Positions 44,984-56,029 are shown, counted from the stretch's first letter. The stretch: DNA of 64,000 nt from Strigamia acuminata (GCA_949358305.1 OX442314.1:46012581-46076580), one strand, 5' to 3'. Made by a program: numbers and translations. Notes: generated by a model not told the origin, from the sequence alone.

Positions 44984-47900
44984 GGGAGTGTTGGTGCAAG
45001 AAGTGGACGAAGATCGTCCGTGTCTTTCCTGCCGAGACAGATGTCCGGGATTCAAGGCTCACGCGTGGAGGTAATTAATTGGCTTTATTGGATATTTGCT
45101 GGGTGGGCGGCTGTTTGGACGCATTGGTCGTTAAAGCGCGCGCGCGACCGAGCGACGCGCGTTATTAAGCGGAGAGAGCGAGCGAGAGATGATGAGTCGC
45201 CGGCCGAACACGGACTGCGGCCATTTCGCGGGCGTCGGGTGAGATTGAGATTCCCTAAAGACGATTAATTCACTGTTTCGCTTTTAACAGGAAGGTGTGC
45301 AACAACTGCAAATGCGCGCGGGAAGCGCACGACGTCTACCACCGAGAATTCGTGAACGTGCGAGATCGGATCGGATTCAAGAGTCACCCGGATCCGAACC
45401 AGAGGCCGTCCAAGGAGCGGTCGCGCCAGGAAGGCTACTCGTGGATCCCGCCCGGACTGGACAGCGATAAAGTAAAGGAAAGGGAATATTGGGACGAACG
45501 AAAGGATTATTCGAACGAATAATGAAACGACAGGTCGAAGAATATTTCAACCAATTGCCAAACCACAAAGTGCCGCGTTTGGCGACTCCCGGAGAGAAGT
45601 ACCGCAGCGTGCAGCTCATGGTCCAGCTGCCGAAACAGGACTTGACGCTCGCTTACTGTCAGCACGTGGACCCGGAGTACCAGACCAACTTCGAGGATTT
45701 CGTGAACGCGAGAAACGAAATCGCGCTCGACATCGGCTACGTGCGCGACCGAATAGTCGCCACTTCGGTGAGTACGAGGGTTTCGCCAAATTTGGCGAAA
45801 CCGGTATTTCGGTATTCAATATTCAAAAAACGGGTAAACCGGTATTTTTTCGGTAATAGATAAAATAAAATAGAACTATTTTTATTTTAATCGTAATGTT
45901 TTAATTATAATTTTTGTTTATTTTTTTTAAATATTATTTTGAATGGATTTTCGCAGTTTGATGAATGTGGGTTATGTTATCAGGTGTTGGTTTTATTAGT
46001 TGAAATTGAGAGTTTATAAGATTTTTGAGTTAAGAAATTCGATAAATTCTCATTTTTAAGTTAAAAAATCGACATATTCTCATTTTTATGTGGAAAAAAA
46101 AATCGATTAATTTCTAATTTTCACGTATAAAAATCGAAAAATTCACATTTTTAAGTTAAAAAATCGACAACTTCGCATATTTATGTTTAAAAATAATTGT
46201 CACTATCGCAGTGAGCCCTAACGGAAGAAACCGGTACCAATACCAAACTAAAAACTGTATTTGCTATTCGGTATTTTCTTTAAAAATACCGGTTTTTTGA
46301 TATCGCTAAATACCGGTAGAGAAACCCTACTACATCGCTTAATTTGCTATTTTTCCTTTTCCACCTTTTCGGTCGCTCAAAGGAATGCCACAAGTGCCGA
46401 GGAATCCTGCAGGCCGGCGACCTGGCGGTGATTGCCCCCAAATTTGGCGAGAACGTGGGCTGGCACCCCGCGTGCTTCGTGTGCACGACGTGCGACGAAC
46501 TCCTCGTCGATCTCACCTACTGCGTCAACGACGGACTCGTCTACTGCGAACGACATTACGCGGAGACACTAAAACCCAGATGCGCCGCCTGCGACGAGGT
46601 ACGCTCATTATTTCATTATTAAATTCAAAATCGCTTCTCTCTGACGTCACGCGCTCACGTGACCGCCGAGGCGAGGTCGAGGGCGAGGGAGGAAAGGAAA
46701 CGAGTCGATGACTTCATCGAGAGGAAATCGATTAGTGGGTTAGTTAGTTAGTTACCAATCGTGATGGCCGAGCTCGACGAGGACATGGAGTATTTCCAAA
46801 ACGCCATGGACGAGCTAAATCTGTTCGCGACCAACGCGGCCGACGAGGCGGCCGCGCAAACGGCGCTCGTCGGCGAAACACCGGTGAGTTGGCAGCGAGA
46901 GAGATAGAGCGCGACTGACTCACCAACAAGAGAGTTGCTCGTTCGAGAAGTCGTCACCAGATGGCGCACGCGCGTCGCTTCCTTTCGTTCCGTTTCTATA
47001 TCGGTGTGATTTATATGGGCGTGAGCCCCACTCGGCTAATTTAAAGTTCGCATACCTTTGTCTTCACCTCTATCTTAATTTAATCTTGATTTAATAAAAG
47101 CCAAAGTGCGGAATCGACGCCAGAGAGTAAACTTTGGATCGGGCTGCAGCGGCGAAGGTGACGATCTGACGTAGGCGAAGGCGGAGGGGGTCGAGAAGGA
47201 GGAGGTCGAGGGGGATCGGAAGTCGACCGGGAGCCGAAAATAACGGGCGCGGCGATGTTGTCATGTTTTGCGCACGGCGCACACGCACTCGCGACCCAAA
47301 TAAGGCACGAAGCGATCGACGGACGCCAACGCGTAACGAGTCGGAAGACATACCGAGTCGTTGGCGATGAAATTCGATGCCCCGTGCCCGAGTCGATCGT
47401 TATTGAACGGCAATAACGACTAACGAGACGGCGAATAAAGAAAAGAAAAAGCAATTTGGCACCGGCCTAACGAATCGATTAAAGTGGAAAAAAGAAATTT
47501 TTTTCTTCTTTTATGTATCGGAATTAAAATTGGATGGGAGTTTTTTTGCCCCCGACACTTGGTGTCTAAATTTAAGACTCCATTCTTGGCAACGGCGGGC
47601 CGTCGGGGCCGCCTCACCTGCGCGCGAGTGGCGTGTGGCGCGGCGGCGGCGGATCAGTTTTGCTCCGGCTAAAAATAGCCGGTTGCGCGCGATTGGTTTC
47701 CGTCCGACCTGACGTCGTCGTCGAGCCACTTTCTCCAGCTCAGTGCGAGTGCGAGATCCACGAGCAACAACACCTCTCCTCCCTCGCTTATTCGCTTCCA
47801 CTTCGAGACTTTAAATTCGAAATGTCGAAAGTTTTCACGTACGACGTGAGTTCGGAGACCAAGGAGGAGAAGAAAGTGAAGAAAGTGAAGAAGACGAAGA

Positions 47901-49893
47901 AGAGGGGGGAAGATGGGGACGTTATGGTCGAGGAGACCACGACCACGTACAGCTTCAACAGCGATCCGAGCCTCAACAAGGAGAACCAGGAGGTAGAGTA
48001 TAAATAATTGCGCGCAACGTGAAACTCGATGCACGAGGCTTAAAAGGGAAGGAGAAGATCACGCCTCGCTCTATCTTTCGTCCCGCAGCGGGAGCGCTAT
48101 AAATAGATGGCGGCGGCATTGCTCGGATGTTTAGGGATTGATTTCATGATATTTCGTTGATTTCGCGTCGTTTTAAATCGCTTTTTAATTTAGGAATGAT
48201 GATTTTGATTTGATTTATGTTTTTTTTTAGTTGATTTACTCGGGGGAGTACACGAAGGCGAATAATAAGGAATGGCACACGGGTCATTTCTGTTGCTGGC
48301 AATGCGACGAGTCGCTCACGGGTCAGCGCTACGTGCTGCGCGACGAGCATCCGTATTGCATCAAGTGCTACGAACAAGTGTTCGCGAACCAGTGCGAGGA
48401 ATGCGGAAAGATCATCGGAATCGACTCCAAGGTTTATTTTTAACTTGGGGGAGAATTTAAATAGGAATTAAAAATTTATTTTTGAATGTAGGATTTGTCG
48501 TATAAAGAGAAGCATTGGCACGAGGCGTGTTTCCTGTGCAATAAATGCCGGGTTTCGTTGGTGGATAAACCGTTCGGATCGAAGAACGAGAAAGTTTACT
48601 GCGGGAGTTGCTACGACGCCGCATTCGCCACTCGTTGCGACGGCTGCGGCGAGATTTTCCGCGCTGGTGAGTGCGGATTTAATTCGGATTTAATTCGGAT
48701 TTAATTCGGATTTAATTCGGATTTAATTCGGATTTAATTCGGATTTAATTCGGATTTAATTCGGATTTAGAAAGTAAAATTAAATAAAAATTATGTGGAT
48801 GTTTTAGGAACCAAGAAGATGGAGTATAAGGGACGTCAATGGCACGAGAAATGCTTTTGTTGCTGCGTTTGCAAGACTCCGATCGGAACCAAGTCGTTCA
48901 TCCCGCGGGACACCGACATCTATTGCGCCGGCTGCTACGAGGAGAAATTCGCCACTCGTTGCATCAAGTGCAACAAGGTTGGGTTTTTTTTTTTTTTTTG
49001 GAGGTTTTTTGTGTTTTGATTTTGATTTTGGGCGATTTAGATCATCACTACCGGCGGTGTGACGTACAAGAATGAGCCGTGGCATCGCGAGTGCTTCACT
49101 TGCACGCATTGCAATACTTCGTTGGCCGGACAGCGCTTCACTTCGCGCGACGAGAAGCCTTACTGCGCCGACTGCTTCGGCGAACTTTTTGCGAAGAGGT
49201 GTACGTCGTGCGGACGCCCGATTACCGGTTCGTTTACAAAAAAAAATTTAATAAATTTTAATTTTAAAAAATAAATTAAAAAATTTAAAAAATTAAAAAA
49301 AAATTTTCTCAAATTTAAAAAATTTAAAAAATTACAAAAATTAATTTAAAAATTTAAAAAAATTTAAAAAATTAATCAAAAAATTAAAAAAATTAATTAT
49401 AAAATTTAAAAAATTTAAAAAATTACAAAAATTAATTAAAATTTTAAAAAATTTAAAAAATTTAAAATACTAATTGAAAAAATTGAAAAAAAATTACAAA
49501 AATCAATTAAAAAATTAAAAAAATTGCAAAAATTAATTATAAAATTTAAAAAAATTAAAAAAATCAATTAAAAAATTTTAAAAATTTAAAATATTAATTG
49601 AAAAAATTGAAAAAAATTAAAAAAATTAATTAAAAAATTTAAAAACTTAATTAAAAAATTTAAAAAAAATTATTAAAAAATTATTTTATTTAATTTTTTA
49701 ATTTTTTTTTGCTTTTTTTGCTTTTTTTCGCGCAGGTATTGGTGGCACGCGATTCATCTCGTTCGAAGACCGTCATTGGCACAACGACTGCTTCATCTGC
49801 GCCATGTGCAAGGGCTCTCTGGTGGGCAAAGGGTTCATCACCGACGGGGCCGACATCTTGTGTCCCGAATGTGCCAAACAAAAATTAATGTAA
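43960..49893 (+). CDS. Lmpt: Limpet: PET domain plus six LIM domains
   Basis: A cytoskeletal/muscle LIM protein of the Limpet / C. elegans LIM-9 type, related to FHL and testin. Exons: 43960-44010, 44985-45070, 45291-45471, 45534-45767, 46383-46598, 48231-48431, 48492-48666, 48808-48977, 49041-49227 and 49736-49893 (TAA). All junctions have GT-AG and agree in phase, giving 552 residues. Residues about 30-180 are the PET region ([35 protein letters not shown]). LIM1 starts at C186 (C-H-K-C). LIM2-LIM6 follow with all eight Zn ligands apparent, each split across an exon junction. The end A-K-Q-K-L-M is as I know it for Limpet. LIM domains bind partner proteins at actin structures. Alternative first exons exist (46761; 47822). 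Confidence 0.9.
44945..44981. repeat. A37 homopolymer at a Limpet splice acceptor
   Basis: An uninterrupted A tract of about 37 bases separates the T-rich tract (44925-44939) from the AG (44983-44984) of exon 2. Confidence 0.9.
45777..46328. mobile_element. CCGGT-rich MITE in Limpet intron, 9 bases after a donor site
   Basis: Terminal AGGGTTTC/GAAACCCT with subterminal ACCGGTATTT repeats; the left end forms the perfect palindrome GGTTTCGCCAAA/TTTGGCGAAACC. A second, partial copy lies at 41950-42233. The short GGG..CCC ends suggest hAT-like, but no clear 8-bp target duplication is seen. Confidence 0.75.
46642..46661 (+). promoter_or_regulatory. CRE and E-box upstream of alternative exon 46761
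   Basis: TGACGTCA (46642-46649) and CACGTG (46656-46661) lie about 100-120 bases before the ATG of the alternative exon, a likely internal promoter. Confidence 0.5.
46761..46883 (+). CDS. Lmpt: Limpet alternative first exon (isoform B)
   Basis: ATG at 46761 opens a 41-codon exon ending in phase 0 at a GTGAGT donor (46884). Spliced to 48231 it gives about 337 residues with an acidic N-terminus ([10 protein letters not shown]) and no PET domain. It is preceded by CRE and E-box motifs. It could instead be a cassette exon after LIM1, since phases also match 46598, but the ATG and promoter motifs favour a first exon. Confidence 0.6.
47669..47678 (+). promoter_or_regulatory. MEF2 site upstream of muscle-type first exon
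   Basis: CTAAAAATAG, inside the palindrome GGCTAAAAATAGCC, is a perfect MEF2 consensus (YTAWWWWTAR). It lies about 65-73 bases upstream of a TCAGTG initiator (A at 47742); a CRE-like TGACGTCG is at 47710-47717. Confidence 0.65.
47822..47992 (+). CDS. Lmpt: Limpet alternative first exon (isoform C, FHL-like)
   Basis: ATG at 47822 opens 57 codons, rich in Lys/Glu then Thr, ending in phase 0 at a GT donor (47993). Joined to 48231 it gives about 353 residues. Because exon 48231 begins inside LIM2, after its first C-x2-C (encoded in 46383-46598), this isoform would start with half a LIM domain followed by four full ones, the same plan as vertebrate FHL proteins. A MEF2 site and initiator upstream suggest a muscle promoter. 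Confidence 0.65.
48097..48106 (+). promoter_or_regulatory. Second MEF2-type / TATA site in Limpet intron
   Basis: CTATAAATAG fits YTAWWWWTAR and also a TATA box. It is followed directly by ATGGCGGC, a YY1-like core. It is 419 bases after the first MEF2 site and 125 bases before exon 48231. Confidence 0.45.
48672..48768. repeat. 11-bp minisatellite in Limpet intron
   Basis: About nine tandem units of CGGATTTAATT, starting directly after the donor of the exon ending at 48666. Confidence 0.95.
49240..49700. repeat. AAAATT low-complexity intron filler
   Basis: Almost pure A/T sequence of AAAAATTAA-type repeats fills the last Limpet intron (49228-49735). Confidence 0.95.
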
Positions 49894-50706
49894 AATGCAA
49901 ACAAACAAACAAACAAAAATAACGCAAACATTTTATTTCCTTTTTTCCGACTCGATATATGCACATTTTTAAAACGGACATTTCTCGCGTTCCAACTTGG
50001 TCGGTCCGGTTGGAACGCGGGACACGCTTTCCGTGCGCCTTTTGTTTAAACAAAAAGAAAAAAAAATAATTTTTTTATCGTTTTTTTTTGGTGCTTTGTA
50101 ATAGATTTGGCGAGTTTTTATTTATTTATTTTATTTTGCCTGTACTTAAAAAAATGTAACACTTATTAATTAATAAGGTAGTCGAAATGTTGAACTCTTT
50201 GGAATTTTTGTTCTTGAGGAACGGGTAAAAATTGTTGTTATCGTGTGTCGATTCCAAAAGCTAATTTCACGTCGAGTAAATTAACCGATCATGTGATAAC
50301 GCCGACCAATCGACTGCGAGCACGGCTCACAGTAAATGCAAATGGCGGCTGGTTTGAATCACGAGCGAGGAGGACGTTGGGACATTGCGCTGCCGCCACG
50401 ATGACGTCTAAGTACGTGAATTTAGCTTTTGTTTTTGTCACAAAATATACTAGCCACATACCATCGTTGCCTTACTGTTACAAGGTGTTTTTTGGTGTCA
50501 CACAATTTGTTATCGAACGAGGCCTAGTTATATCAATCAAATTCAAATAAATGATGATGTATACACGAAATCATAATTATTCTGAAGAAATAAAGAAAAA
50601 GGTCAACTTGAAATTGCGTTCGCAGCAATATCTTTTTATTATTATTATTTTAATAATTAATAATAATTATTATTATTTCTGTATAATTGAAGCTCGCCTT
50701 CAGAAT
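49894..50706 (+). other. Limpet 3' flank
   Basis: It contains (AAAC)n after the stop, T-rich stretches and AATAAA near 50546; the true poly(A) site is not resolved. An AATTATTATT-rich stretch lies at 50635-50680. No further gene. Confidence 0.4.
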
Positions 50707-50901
50707 GAGCGTTTTCGGCTGTATCCACCAGGTAGTGCGAAAACTCACTAATAAGTTATGACGTATTGACGTTTAAATGATGTCACACAATCATCTAAAC
50801 CCACGATGTGAAGGTGATTGTGTGACATCATTTAATTGTCTATACGTCATTACTTATCAGTGAGTTTTTGCACCACCTGGTGGATACAGCCGAAAGCGCT
50901 C
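50707..50901. mobile_element. Fold-back element
   Basis: Two arms of about 88 bases, roughly 90% matching, in inverted orientation (GAGCGTTTTCGGCTGTATCC ... GGATACAGCCGAAAGCGCTC) around an 18-base spacer. No coding. Target duplication not resolved. Confidence 0.8.
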
Positions 50902-51226
50902 AACTGCTTGTGAGCGTCAAGCTGGAATGAGACGATTTTTATGTCCTAGGCTGTCCTAACAAAACGTTGTCACGACCAATCCGGTTGGTATAGATTAATT
51001 TAAACAAAAAAAATTCGCGCATGGGTCCAGGTCCATGGGACGTTCAATTCGGATGTCAGGCAGTTAGAAGTCTTGGCCCGCTATTAGCAACACTATTTAT
51101 AATTTAGAGAATCCTTTTCCACAGAATGTGTTAAAAATTAAGTAAATCGACTCAGGTTTCAACTGCAAGTGTTGGGGGAAGTCTGCCACTGATTTGTGAG
51201 CATGGTAAAAATAGGAGCACTTACTA

Positions 51227-51805
51227 GAGAGTTTCTTTGTGGGATGCATTTTTCCCTTACGGTTAAACACTATACACTATTTTAGTGCCATATCGTAAGG
51301 GTAAAATCTTTAGTTTATCGTTTTCAACACTAAATTAAATTATAGTGCAGCCAATCAGAATTGAGAACACTATATTGTTAGCTCCACCCATTGCAAATGG
51401 CGATTATTTTGTTGTCCTGATCAAACATCACAGTCATAGGTACGCTTTTAGTTTTTCATTCGAAATGTTGCAAATTCCATTCGAAATGTTGCAAATTTCA
51501 TTCGAAATGTTGCAAATTTCATTCGAAATGTTGCAAATTTCATTCGAAATGTTGCAAATTTCATTCGAAATGTTGCAAATTTCATTCGAAATGTTGCAAA
51601 TTTCATTCGAAATGTTGCAAATTTCATTCGAAATGTTGCAAATTTCATTCGAAATGTTGCAAATTTAGTTGGCAAAAATAGTGTAGTGATAAGGGAAAAA
51701 TGCATCTCGCAAACTCTCTAATTTATCATTTTTCCCTTACCGGTACACTATTTTTATACCGTCTAGTGTTTAACTGTAAGGAAAAAATGCATCCAGCAAA
51801 CTCTC
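51227..51805. mobile_element. TA-flanked inverted-repeat element carrying a minisatellite
   Basis: The ends GAGAGTTT...GGATGCATTTTT-CCTTAC and inverted partner extend about 45 bases with small gaps; TA lies on both sides (51225-51226; 51806-51807). A nested second copy of the inner end is at 51690-51760. The 21-bp minisatellite fills its centre. Confidence 0.75.
51455..51666. repeat. 21-bp minisatellite
   Basis: About ten nearly identical units of TTCATTCGAAATGTTGCAAAT. Because 21 is a multiple of 3, frames on both strands stay open; these are not genes. Confidence 0.97.
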
Positions 51806-51809
51806 TAAT

Positions 51810-53030
51810 GGTACAATACGGTTAGATTTAGATGGGAATGCACTTGATGAAGGCGCTAAGTTATCAAAAGAAAAGTTTCTGTTTATAGGAGAGAAACCTA
51901 GTGAACAGGTTGAGTAGAGGTGGAGAAGTGTTGATTTGGTGGTAAGGCGGCCCCAGAAGTCACCTTTTTTCACATGATTGACAGCTGTGTCAATTGTGAT
52001 CAGGGGTGGGCCAGGAACAAAAAGATGATGTTTGGAGTATATGAAATGCGCAAATACTTTTTGCGCATACATTACAAAAGATGAATTGGTAATTTTTAAT
52101 GAAAGTAAGTAAAATGAAAATAAAATAGAAATTAGGGATAAAAAGTTGGGAAAGTTAAAAATAAAAAATGGGGGTCAAAACCATGCAGGTGACAACGTAT
52201 TGAATCGTTTTATAACACGGCAAATATTGTGTCACACTAAACTTAAAGTAATTTTAATTATATACAAATATTTCGGTAACTGTAACACTGAAATGATGAA
52301 GGAACAGTACCAGCACCCTTGCACTCAATTTGAATGAAGGGCAAACACTGCATCGGTGCGTCCTATCAGTGGTTCCCAGTCAATTTGCTGGCCGCTAAAC
52401 AAAATAGAAATCAAACACCATTTTCCACCGAAATAGATTTATATTTATATATACTTTTTTAATCAATGAGGGTTTCCCATTTCAAAATTATTAATTTAAA
52501 TATGTGCGATTCTACCTTGGAGATAATATACAGGATGGAAGAAAAGTTTGTTCCCCTCCAAATATTTCCTGAGGAATTGCATCTTGGTCAACTTTGATGA
52601 AGTGATCGTATAGGAAGTTGGGTGAGAGCAATCCAATAATGTCATCAAAATTGACCTTAAAGGCCATTTTCAAGGTCATTTACTTTCTAACTTTTAAACC
52701 AATCAGGTTAGAGAAAGATTTTAAGTTGTAGAGCACAATCAAATTAGTACTATCCAGCTTATCTTAGTCATCTTAAGTTAACTAATTACCGAGATATTGA
52801 TTTAAACATTTCTGCGACGAACAATAACCTACACCAGATGAGCAAAGTCAGTGTGCGCGCTAAGTGAAAGAAAATATTCGCAATTGGTCTATGTTCTGAT
52901 AGGGATGGAAGGAGGAGGAAGATGCCAGACAAGCGGTTGATGATGATGGAAGAAGTGGAGGTGAGGTTTATTATTGACTCGGACACAACTATGGATATTT
53001 TAAGTACCAAGCAATGAAAACACATTGCCT
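51810..53030. other. No gene seen
   Basis: Only short ORFs; no motif I can support. Confidence 0.4.
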
Positions 53031-53034
53031 TTTA

Positions 53035-53255
53035 ATGTACGAAAGAAGGTAAAGAAAGAACTAGATAGGATGGTCCAAATGAACATAATAGAACGAATTA
53101 GTGAAGATATGGGACCCACTCGGTGAGTCTCTCCTATAAACTGCATGGACAAACCGAAGGATCCAGACCCGGACGCAGTACGTATGTGTCGACTCGCACG
53201 AGGTGAATTTGGCAATTAAGGGAGTACATCACACGGCACCGCGACTAGAGTGGTT
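53035..53255 (+). pseudogene. Fossil Ty3/gypsy reverse-transcriptase fragment
   Basis: V-K-K-E-L-D-R-M, I-I-E-R-I, then R-M-C-V-D-S and V-N-L-A-I-K in partly shifted frames match the N-terminal block of gypsy RT (eL..l...gvI / R.CvD.r.lN.ai). Stops and shifts show it is dead, and the YxDD region is absent. Confidence 0.65.
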
Positions 53256-53489
53256 TCGTCCTCACTATCGCAACAATATTAACATAATAAATTATGTAAA
53301 CGAGCAATTGTTGTCCCAGAGTAAGAGTAATTTCATTGTGTGATTTTGGTGTGTTTGTATTTCATTAAGGTCGCTCCGCAATGGAACAGTCGACCAGTTT
53401 CAGTAAACCTGTGTAAACAACTCCACAAGTGGGTACGTAATTTTTCATCCACGTTTCATCGTTTTTTAAGATTGTAATGTGTTTGTCTA

Positions 53490-54455
53490 TACTCTGGCTT
53501 ACTGCTAGAAGGTACCCAGTTCGTATTGGCCGAGCCATTCCACTGATGTAGGGCTACATAAAAGTAGGCCAAAATACAAACGCTCGAGTTACGGGAAGCC
53601 ATTTTGTCTCCAGACGTAACAATCAATCATTAAAATTCCAAAATTGCTCATTTTCCAGACTAAGCAACCAATAAACTGAACGAACTGAACAAAAAGGTAA
53701 TTTGATAAAATAACATCATATGAGACCGATTATCGGCCACTGCAACACTCCCGCATGGCCCAGCCAAACCCCACCCGCCAGGTGGCGTTGACGGTTGAGG
53801 GATGGTGACCAGGATGATGTCATATCCAGTCACCAACCCCACAACCAATGGGAAGAGGTACTCTCGTACCCATGGTGAAAGAGTGGGCTATAAAAGGCCC
53901 AACATCCTGTTTGTAACCAGAGTTCCACAGGAACGGCTCTGACCAACATCGGACCGATCCCCACTATTGTTCACCATGGTGACACTTAGGGACTTGGCCG
54001 TACGCCAGTCCCAGTACCGTGAGCGATCACCATGGGCCAGATGAACATCAGCGTGACCACGCCGCACACCCAGGTTAACCCTAACCACGTGTGTGTCGCG
54101 TGTGGTCTCAGGTATGCTGCAGCAATGCAGCGTAGCAATGGGAGAGACATAGGAACTGACCCCCTAGACACTGAATAAAGGCCATAAACCATTAAGCTCA
54201 GTCTCTTGTTTGTCTTCCATCCTTACGTGTCGTGCGTCCGGCGCTGTTTGGTCATTCCCGTGCCCGAACCGTGCCCGTGCACTCTCACACATAAAACATT
54301 TTATTATTAAATTAAAGCTAATTAATATCATTCAGACCATTACAATAATTTAAAACAAAAAACTACATTTCCGGGTGGTGGTATACAGGCAACAGTTGGA
54401 AGTAAACAGGCTCGGCCAATACGAACTGGGTACCTTCTAACAGTAAGCCAGAGTA
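53490..54455. mobile_element. TA-flanked MITE with 47-bp inverted ends, split by a solo LTR
   Basis: The end TACTCTGGCTTACTG...GGCCGAGCC and its inverted partner (54409-54455) match over 47 bases with one mismatch. TA lies at 53488-53489 and 54456-54457. The first eight bases equal those of the MITE at 23688. A complete LTR sits inside it. Confidence 0.9.
53721..54289 (+). repeat. Solo LTR nested in the MITE
   Basis: TGAGACCG...CTCACA, 569 bp, flanked by the 4-bp duplication CATA (53717-53720; 54290-54293). It contains a TATA box (CTATAAAAGG, about 53889) and AATAAA (about 54172), so U3-R-U5 order is visible. A partial inverted copy of its U3 is at 56030-56214. Confidence 0.85.
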
Positions 54456-54851
54456 TACACTGCAATTCGTAAATAGGCCCACATTTCAAGGAGTTCGTAG
54501 AAGGTTGATGCATCTGTTTTAATTGACAGTCGTCCGTCTTCATGATCGTGGGTGTAACTGCCAATAACTCGATGCATGGTTTGCGGCAAGCTAATGGGAT
54601 TTGTATGTATGAGTTATTTTAATTTTTTTTTCTATTTTAATTTTTAATTTTTAATTTTAGGATCTCAGAGGGACTCTTTTTGGCGCTAGCTGAGCAACTT
54701 AAGGCCAGTTTGATTGTTGGATATCATGAAGTAAAAGAAAAGCTTTTGAGAAATTAATCGTTAGATATTTTCGTGCTTTCTTAATTTATTTGTGCGTTTA
54801 AATTCTGGTTATTTGAACAGTGTATCGCGAATTATAAATTAGCTTCAGTGC
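54456..54851. other. No gene; 75-bp segment shared with 57.85 kb
   Basis: TCGTTAGATATTTTCGTGCTTTC...TTGAACAGTGTATCGCGA (about 54757-54831) recurs at about 57842-57915. Confidence 0.6.
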
Positions 54852-54855
54852 TTAA

Positions 54856-55453
54856 CACTAGAAGGGCCGGAATTTCGGCCTACCTAGAAAGGCCAAAACC
54901 GGTCATAATGACCGGTTGAGAAAATCAAAATTTATTAATTTTTAATGACTAAATGATAAATTTTTGTGCAATAATGTAAAATATACACATATATGCGCAA
55001 TTTATGATTGACTAGATATAGTTTAATCATCTATATCAGGAAAAAAAGATGTATTTAAAATTGCATGCAAAATTTCCGTTTTTAACTTTTTCAGGTTTTA
55101 TAAAATCCATCAATTTTAATTTTTCAATTTTTTCGCATGTTTCGGGTGTTTTTGAATTTAAACCAACTCAATTTGAGGCCAAAACGTTGAATGAACGTTT
55201 TGTGCAAGTATTGTGTACGTATTGTTCACGTATTGTGTACAACGGCCGAAACCGGTCATATTGATCGGTTTCGGCCGTTGTCTTATTTCTTATTATTTTT
55301 TGAGAAAAATGCCAGGTTTGCTGATTTATGATGTAAAGCATCATAAATCAGCAAAAGTCAAGAAATAACACAGTTGTAAACCCATTAGGTTTACTGCTAC
55401 AGCTGTTGTAAACAGCTGTACCGGTCATTTTGACCGGTTTGGCCCTTCTAGTG
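54856..55453. mobile_element. piggyBac-like non-autonomous element, TTAA target site
   Basis: CACTAGAAGGGCC...GGCCCTTCTAGTG, with perfect 13-bp inverted ends, is flanked by TTAA on both sides (54852-54855; 55454-55457). The inside carries ACCGGTCA-n-TGACCGGT palindromes near both ends and a perfect 14-bp hairpin GCTGATTTATGATG/CATCATAAATCAGC (about 55320-55352). There is no transposase. Confidence 0.9.
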
Positions 55454-55457
55454 TTAA

Positions 55458-56029
55458 AAAGAAGCATTGTATAGTTTTTCTTCAGCTTAACTTCTTAAAT
55501 GTCCACTAAGATTGCAGGAATAAGCACACGTGGTACACATGAACAGATTTTCATCAGCATAGGTTATAGTGACGCCTCATTTTGCCAGTTTGGGCTATGT
55601 TGCAGTGGTATTGAATGGTAAACATGCCCAGAAAGTTGCTAGGGTTCCTTTTTGTCTGGGGAAAACAAGCCTATCCGATTGTGTGAGGGAATTTTTTTTT
55701 TAGGTTGGTACTGCTAGGATTAAATTTCATATGGCTATTTATTCAACTCCAAAATTATTCAATGCATGCACATTCAATTATGTTTTAACTGCACAATTCA
55801 ATTTTGTGGTTGTGGTTGTGTAACTTAGCTGTTGGTATGCATTTAATTTGGTAAAAGACAGACTCCTTAGTTTGGATCATAATTTAAAGTGTTTTAGAAA
55901 CCAATGACTCAAGGCTTTCACAGCATCAGTTAAAGATTCATCAGGTAAAGCATATCAATTATTTCATGAAAAAACATGCTCCATAAATGACACTTGAATA
56001 TTTCTTCACCACAAATAACAGGATGTTGG
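55458..56029. other. No gene seen
   Basis: Intergenic sequence without supportable ORFs. Confidence 0.4.

Noticed and set aside
51345-51705. ORFs on both strands over the 21-bp minisatellite
   Set aside because: Unit length divisible by three keeps frames open; products are simple repeats.
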